Below are positions 61,301 to 64,000 of a stretch of 64,000 bases of DNA, in pieces. Where the stretch lies: contig DHHM01000014.1 in the NCBI GenBank assembly GCA_002403305.1, forward strand, positions 1 to 64,000. The letters run 5' to 3'. The notes beneath the pieces were generated by a model, which did no database searches, was not told the DNA's origin, and worked only from the letters and a program-made list of their open reading frames with translations. The position numbers and the translations under genes are program-made. The stretch's first letter is position 1. The number at the start of each line of letters is the position of its first letter. Source of the DNA: Bacteroidales bacterium UBA4772 (GTDB taxonomy: Bacteria > Bacteroidota > Bacteroidia > Bacteroidales > VadinHA17).

Positions 61301-61495
61301 GGCCCGTAGCTCACGCTCGTAAAAGTGGAGGTTGTTCTCATAAAGCTTGAAATACTCCTCCTCAAGCTCATGGTTCAGGTACCTCCTGAGGTAACCACGC
61401 AGGATCTTCTTGCCTCTCGAGGTTACCCCGGCAGGGTTTACCGTTGAGATAATGGCAAAAATATGTATCAGTGCATGTAATACTGATTCCCTCAT
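58373..61495 (-). CDS. ABCG-like half transporter with TerB-like N-terminal domain
   Basis: This 1040-residue fusion has an N-terminal helical domain (about 1-175) with a TerB-like stretch (DERMIVFLQLLEFVFEDGTISDQESSIVEIVARTF). Then come about 85 residues of beta strands and an ATPase: Walker A GGSGVGKS (294-301), signature SGGQR (401-405), Walker B LFADEP (421-426) and the switch histidine near 457. A C-x2-C motif CPTCG (506-510) comes next, then ABC2 membrane helices from about 620 to 780 and a last helix pair near the end. The fold is like eukaryotic ABCG half-transporters. The substrate is unknown. A terminator sits just before its start. Confidence 0.88.
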   Translation of the reverse strand: MRESVLHALIHIFAIISTVNPAGVTSRGKKILRGYLRRYLNHELEEEYFKLYENNLHFYERELRAVEEGELSDEDSLITFQITNICRQIKKGLFIDERMIVFLQLLEFVFEDGTISDQESSIVEIVARTFNIPVKERKNAMAFMLGMRYDLITPDCLLAIEGEENIGDAASKFANYHEWHHMVAKGLRGTIFVLYTPSTGHLVFVYQGKAPLHFKGRSVVPRRPFLLEPGVNIRGQGMAPLYYTAIFRKFIRSAFSEDIVFEGHDIEYRFKGSDNGVQPMSFSVSSGNLVGIMGGSGVGKSTLLNILNGKLKPEGGAVYINGYDLHNEPEELNGLIGYVPQDDLLIEELTVYQNLYYNARLTFGDYDEEKLNHTVREVLRQLDLTEIKDLMVGDPLNKKISGGQRKRLNIGLELMREPAVLFADEPISGLASHDSTNVMELLKDQALNGRLVFVIIHQPSSDILKMFDRLWVMDRGGYMIYDGDPVEAIVYFKTETSQANAAESECPTCGNVETEEILEIVEAKVVDNDGRRGTDRQVSPVEWYHRYRQKMEPLLSGRPEMKPLPASNFRIPEWLKQVKTFVKRNLVRKRADRQYMVINLVEPPLLAFILAYVSKYINDGVYLFSDNKSYPVFLFMSIVVALFLGLTVSAEEIFRDRRILEREKYLNISRSSYLLSKVTFLFGLSAVQTFMYVIVSHLILDVEGMMWRHWLILFTASCFGNMVGLNISAGMKSVISIYILVPLVLVPQLLLSGAMIRFDDLHHSLTQKVYVPVLGDIMTTRWAYEAIAVEQFRSNRYMKPYFDTEMMISRYDWESSFLIPDLKKKSRECAFAAGKPEYADVYESNIRKLTYHINDLSSDTGIDPWPAMRLLQGERYTVDASYMVIDFLDSLQKSLRSKYLEYMEVKDAITDSLVRTIGQEGLVLLREANHNEDLADMVLNRTVQKKLYETDEMIIQKSDPVLMEPGSPLGRAHFYAPSKRIGNLRINTLWFNMLVIWLMSTFLFVTLYFNLLKRLLNLLERIRIPGFGSDRLVPPWELIK

Positions 61496-61501
61496 GAGCT
61501 C

Positions 61502-61533
61502 AAAAAAAGACCGCGAGAGTGGTCTGCGGTCTT
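61502..61533 (-). terminator. Intrinsic terminator between lipoprotein and ABC gene
   Basis: On the minus strand AAGACCGC pairs with GCGGTCTT (61526-61533 and 61507-61514), with an 11-nt loop, followed by a run of seven T ending at 61502. This is a strong terminator for the lipoprotein gene (stop at 61551) and lies 7 nt before the ABC start codon. Confidence 0.88.
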
Positions 61534-61550
61534 CAGGTATCTGATTTCGT

Positions 61551-62381
61551 TTATTTTACCAGCTCTGCCCTCACCGTATTCACGGCTCTCTTCAGCGCCT
61601 CAACATCCTCCATTATAAGGCTGGTACCCACGTCGCTGTAGATTTCACGTACAGGCTGAACCGCTGCAAGTATCCTCGCAACCTGGGGGTCATCAGAATA
61701 GCTGCTGGCCATCTCCTCGAAGAGTTCAAACGACTTCTTCTGTTCAAGGAGCACTGGCTCAAAACCTGAAAGATGAGCGCCCGATTCGGATACGGCTAAT
61801 GTGAGATACATACCCTCGATCCAGGCTCCTCCGACCATCAGCAGTGCCAGGTTAGCCTGCCCGGCATCAACCATAATTGAATAAGTACGGTCAAAGGCAT
61901 CGGTAAGAATGGTTACCAGGGCATCCCTGTTGTCAAAATTGACTTTGATCTCATTATAAAGCGATTCGTCATAGATCTTTGCAAGATTTTGCTCAAGCGT
62001 CAGTGTTCGAATTGACGCCAGGTAATCAATGACATCCTGCTGCATATTATAGAGTGTGGCATAACTGAGGTCGGCACCGTAGACACCCATATTGACTGAG
62101 CGGCTGTAACTCTCAACATAATTTCCGACATTCTCAGGCGGATTTGTTGCACCAAGGATATAGCCCAGGTCCATGTCCGTGAGATGCTTTATAACTTCGG
62201 CTGAAGTCGGCAGAGGATATACATTCTCCTCTATCTGCTGCTCAAGTGCTTCCAGTGCTTCCAGTTCAACCATATTGATCTCCTTCTGCTTCCCGGCTTC
62301 ACCCCTGTTTTTGCATGCGGAGGCTCCGGCAACTGTCAGGATCATAACAGCAACCAGAATTTTCGTGAAAATCTTTTTCAT
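61551..62381 (-). CDS. Lipoprotein of unknown function
   Basis: This 276-residue protein has a signal (FTKILVAVMILTVAGASAC) with a lipobox cysteine at about residue 23, so it is a lipoprotein. The rest is mostly helical with few charged motifs. Text such as LGYILGATNPPENVGNYVESYSRSVNMGVYGADLSYATLY is conserved-looking but I recognise no family. It ends in a terminator, so it forms its own unit. Confidence 0.75.
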   Translation of the reverse strand: MKKIFTKILVAVMILTVAGASACKNRGEAGKQKEINMVELEALEALEQQIEENVYPLPTSAEVIKHLTDMDLGYILGATNPPENVGNYVESYSRSVNMGVYGADLSYATLYNMQQDVIDYLASIRTLTLEQNLAKIYDESLYNEIKVNFDNRDALVTILTDAFDRTYSIMVDAGQANLALLMVGGAWIEGMYLTLAVSESGAHLSGFEPVLLEQKKSFELFEEMASSYSDDPQVARILAAVQPVREIYSDVGTSLIMEDVEALKRAVNTVRAELVK

Positions 62382-62576
62382 AGGACTCTCTTTTGTAATA
62401 TGTTTTGATTCGTAAAAATAAAACTTTTACCATTCAGAGTAAACTATATTCAAACAATAATTCTTCAGGGAGTAAAATAGGTCATGATACATACTAAACA
62501 GCTCCGGTACCGCAATTGTTCTTCCTCAGATTATCCTGTCCCATCCCTGCAGATTCATGCGATGGCCCTGATTCTA

Positions 62577-62592
62577 TTTTGCCTGTGCATAA
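62577..62592. promoter_or_regulatory. Operator-like site, copy 1
   Basis: TTTTGCCTGTGCATAA, an imperfect palindrome, matches 14 of 16 bases of the site at 62615-62630 and lies 38 nt upstream of it. The pair suggests binding of a dimeric regulator. Confidence 0.4.
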
Positions 62593-62614
62593 TCCGACCA
62601 TGGCCCGGCTTTAT

Positions 62615-62630
62615 TTTTGCATGTGCAAAA
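62615..62630. promoter_or_regulatory. Operator-like site, copy 2 (perfect 7-bp arms)
   Basis: TTTTGCA-TG-TGCAAAA is a perfect palindrome with 2-nt centre, about 16 nt upstream of the TAAGTTTG -7 element and overlapping the -33 region, a position suited to repression or activation of the C-S lyase gene. Confidence 0.55.
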
Positions 62631-62645
62631 TCAGCCGTTTTTATG

Positions 62646-62653
62646 TAAGTTTG
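62646..62653 (+). promoter_or_regulatory. -7 element for the C-S lyase gene
   Basis: TAAGTTTG matches TAnnTTTG within an 18-mer also found at 56302-56319. The nearest TTTG (62616-62619) is 26 nt upstream, longer than the usual 19-21. Confidence 0.55.
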
Positions 62654-62680
62654 CATCCCGGAGAAACAAACAGATCCCTG

Positions 62681-63847
62681 ATGTGGAATTTTGATGAGGT
62701 AGTCGACCGGGAAAACAGCAGCTGTATCAAGTACGATTTCAGAGAGGAGGTTTTCGGGAGAGCCGATGTAATACCTATGTGGGTGGCAGATATGGATTTC
62801 AGGACACCCTCCTTCATAACCGGCGCCCTTACTGCCAGGCTGCAGCATGAGATACTCGGTTATTCCTACAGACCTGACTCATATTTTACCGCGATGATCC
62901 GATGGATCGCCCAGCGTCACAACTGGGAGGTACGGCGTGAGTGGACGGAATTCAGTCCTGGTGTGGTGCCGGCACTAAACATGTGCACCCTGGCCTTTAC
63001 CGAACCCGGCGATGAGATCATAATACAGCCTCCGGTGTACGCTCCTTTTCATGCAGCAGTTAATGACCATGGCCGAAGACTTTTGTCAAACAACCTCATT
63101 GAGAAAGATGGCGTATGGTTTATGGATACGGAGGGATTGCGGAAGCTGATATCCCCCGCAACAAGGATGCTGATTCTCTCCAGCCCTCATAACCCCGTGG
63201 GAAGAGCCTGGAGGAGAGAGGAGCTGGAAGAGCTCGTTGATATCTGTCACGAAAAGGGTGTCATCATTCTCTCCGATGAGATACACTGCGATCTGATGCT
63301 GCCGGGGTACAGCCATCTGCCACTTGCCTCCCTCTCGGAAAAAGCGGCTTCAATAACAGTCACATGCATGGCACCGAGCAAGACGTTCAACCTTGCGGGA
63401 CTCTCCACATCAACAATGATTATTCCCGACCCTGTTCTGAGGGAGCGATACCGGAAAATACTTGTCGGGCTGCACCTCCATCTTGGAAATATTTTCGGTA
63501 ACGTAGCGGCAGAGGCAGCCTGGACACACGGTCACGAGTGGGTTGATGCCCTGATGCGGTATGTACAGGGCAATGTTGATCTCGTCACCCGTTTTTGCCG
63601 CGACCGTCTGCCGCAGATCAGGCCGGTAAAGCCGGAGGCTACATATATGATATGGCTCGACTGCCGGGAGATGCAACTGCCAGGGAAGGAACTGCAGCTC
63701 TTCTTTGTTGAAAAGGCAGGTGTCGGGATGAATGAGGGCTCCACCTTCGGCCCGACAGGAGAGGGCTTTATGAGGATGAACCTGGCATGCCCGCAGTCGG
63801 TTGTGGAGAGGGCACTGACACAGATAGAAAATGCAATAAAGGGATAA
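62681..63847 (+). CDS. PatB/MalY-type cystathionine beta-lyase (C-S lyase)
   Basis: This 388-residue fold-type I PLP enzyme cleaves C-S bonds, for example cystathionine to homocysteine or cysteine to sulfide and pyruvate. Motifs: N-terminal DVIPMWVADMDFRTP, the PLP aspartate/tyrosine region HNPVGRAWRREELEELVDICHEKGVIILSDEIHCDLM, and the PLP lysine in MAPSKTFNLAGLSTS. Start is the ATG at 62681, which begins with the usual MWNFDEVVDR. It is 1 nt before carA. Confidence 0.92.
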   Translation: MWNFDEVVDRENSSCIKYDFREEVFGRADVIPMWVADMDFRTPSFITGALTARLQHEILGYSYRPDSYFTAMIRWIAQRHNWEVRREWTEFSPGVVPALNMCTLAFTEPGDEIIIQPPVYAPFHAAVNDHGRRLLSNNLIEKDGVWFMDTEGLRKLISPATRMLILSSPHNPVGRAWRREELEELVDICHEKGVIILSDEIHCDLMLPGYSHLPLASLSEKAASITVTCMAPSKTFNLAGLSTSTMIIPDPVLRERYRKILVGLHLHLGNIFGNVAAEAAWTHGHEWVDALMRYVQGNVDLVTRFCRDRLPQIRPVKPEATYMIWLDCREMQLPGKELQLFFVEKAGVGMNEGSTFGPTGEGFMRMNLACPQSVVERALTQIENAIKG

Positions 63848-63848
63848 C

Positions 63849-64000
63849 ATGAGGGACGATCAGAGAGTTGGTGTCAGGCTTACGCTGGAGGACGGCACCG
63901 TTTACCGCGGATGGTCATTCGGCGCTCCTGTTGCCGCTGCCGGAGAGGTTGTATTCAACACCGCCATGACCGGATACCCCGAAAGCCTCACAGACCCCTC
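63849..64000 (+). CDS. carA: Carbamoyl-phosphate synthase small subunit, 5' part
   Basis: The first 50 codons contain LTLEDGTVYRGWSFG and GEVVFNTAMTGYPESLTDPS, the N-terminal signature of CarA, which supplies ammonia from glutamine for carbamoyl phosphate. The catalytic GATase half is beyond the window. It follows the C-S lyase by 1 nt. Confidence 0.9.
   Translation, partial: MRDDQRVGVRLTLEDGTVYRGWSFGAPVAAAGEVVFNTAMTGYPESLTDP

Overview
This is about 64 kb of chromosome from a Bacteroidetes bacterium, most likely a Bacteroidales or Marinilabiliales relative. Three lines of evidence support this. The 5' third of a 16S rRNA has a Bacteroidetes-type sequence. Many intergenic regions carry the phylum's promoter signature (TTTG, about 19 nt, TAnnTTTG). 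Several gene clusters are typical of the phylum: purH-mreBCD-mrdA-rodA, coaX-OMP-TPR-lptC-CorC, gpmI-DUF3109, PorV-like outer-membrane proteins and a helix-hairpin-helix/beta-barrel protein. Nearly all coding capacity is housekeeping. I see no intact insertion sequence, prophage, CRISPR array or obvious defence island.

Layout. 1-1.7 kb: the start of an rRNA operon on the minus strand, with a tRNA-Ile(GAT)-tRNA-Ala(TGC) pair placed upstream of the 16S gene. The tRNA pair and the 16S gene each have a strong consensus promoter. 1.85-14.3 kb (plus): polyprenyl-phosphate mannosyltransferase, pyrC, a lipoprotein, fbp; then mfd-coaX-outer-membrane protein-TPR protein-lptC-small membrane protein-CorC/HlyC protein. 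14.5-17.9 kb (minus): gpmI-DUF3109-M20 dipeptidase. 18-23.6 kb (minus): a two-gene unit of a membrane protein with helical repeats and a 1007-residue nSTAND-type ATPase with a transmembrane segment, coiled coil and WD40 repeats. 23.6-32.2 kb (minus): hpt-adk-obgE-PAP2-plsC and parE-parC-aroK. 32.3 kb: purE (plus). 32.8-39.4 kb (minus): a single-polypeptide lipoyl synthase-octanoyltransferase (LipA-LipB) fusion, recJ and two outer-membrane proteins. 39.5-44.1 kb (plus): rhamnulose-1-phosphate aldolase-like protein, D-amino-acid transaminase-like protein, lysS and a PfkB kinase. 44.1-48.1 kb (minus): gpsA-pgi and a predicted cyclic-2,3-diphosphoglycerate-synthetase-like GTPase. 48.3 kb: ACP phosphodiesterase-like protein. 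49-56.1 kb (minus): purH-mreB-mreC-mreD-mrdA-rodA, the cell-elongation machinery. 56.3-61.5 kb: a MacB-type permease, rsmA and a large ABCG-like transporter. 61.5-64 kb: a lipoprotein, a PatB/MalY-type C-S lyase and the start of carA.

Features most worth a second look are the nSTAND/WD40 plus repeat-rich membrane protein pair, the LipA-LipB fusion, the displaced tRNA-Ile/Ala pair, dispersed 7-bp tandem repeats at gene ends and in the tRNA spacer, and a pair of palindromic operator-like sites before the C-S lyase gene. All functional calls come from reading motifs by eye; no database search was run.
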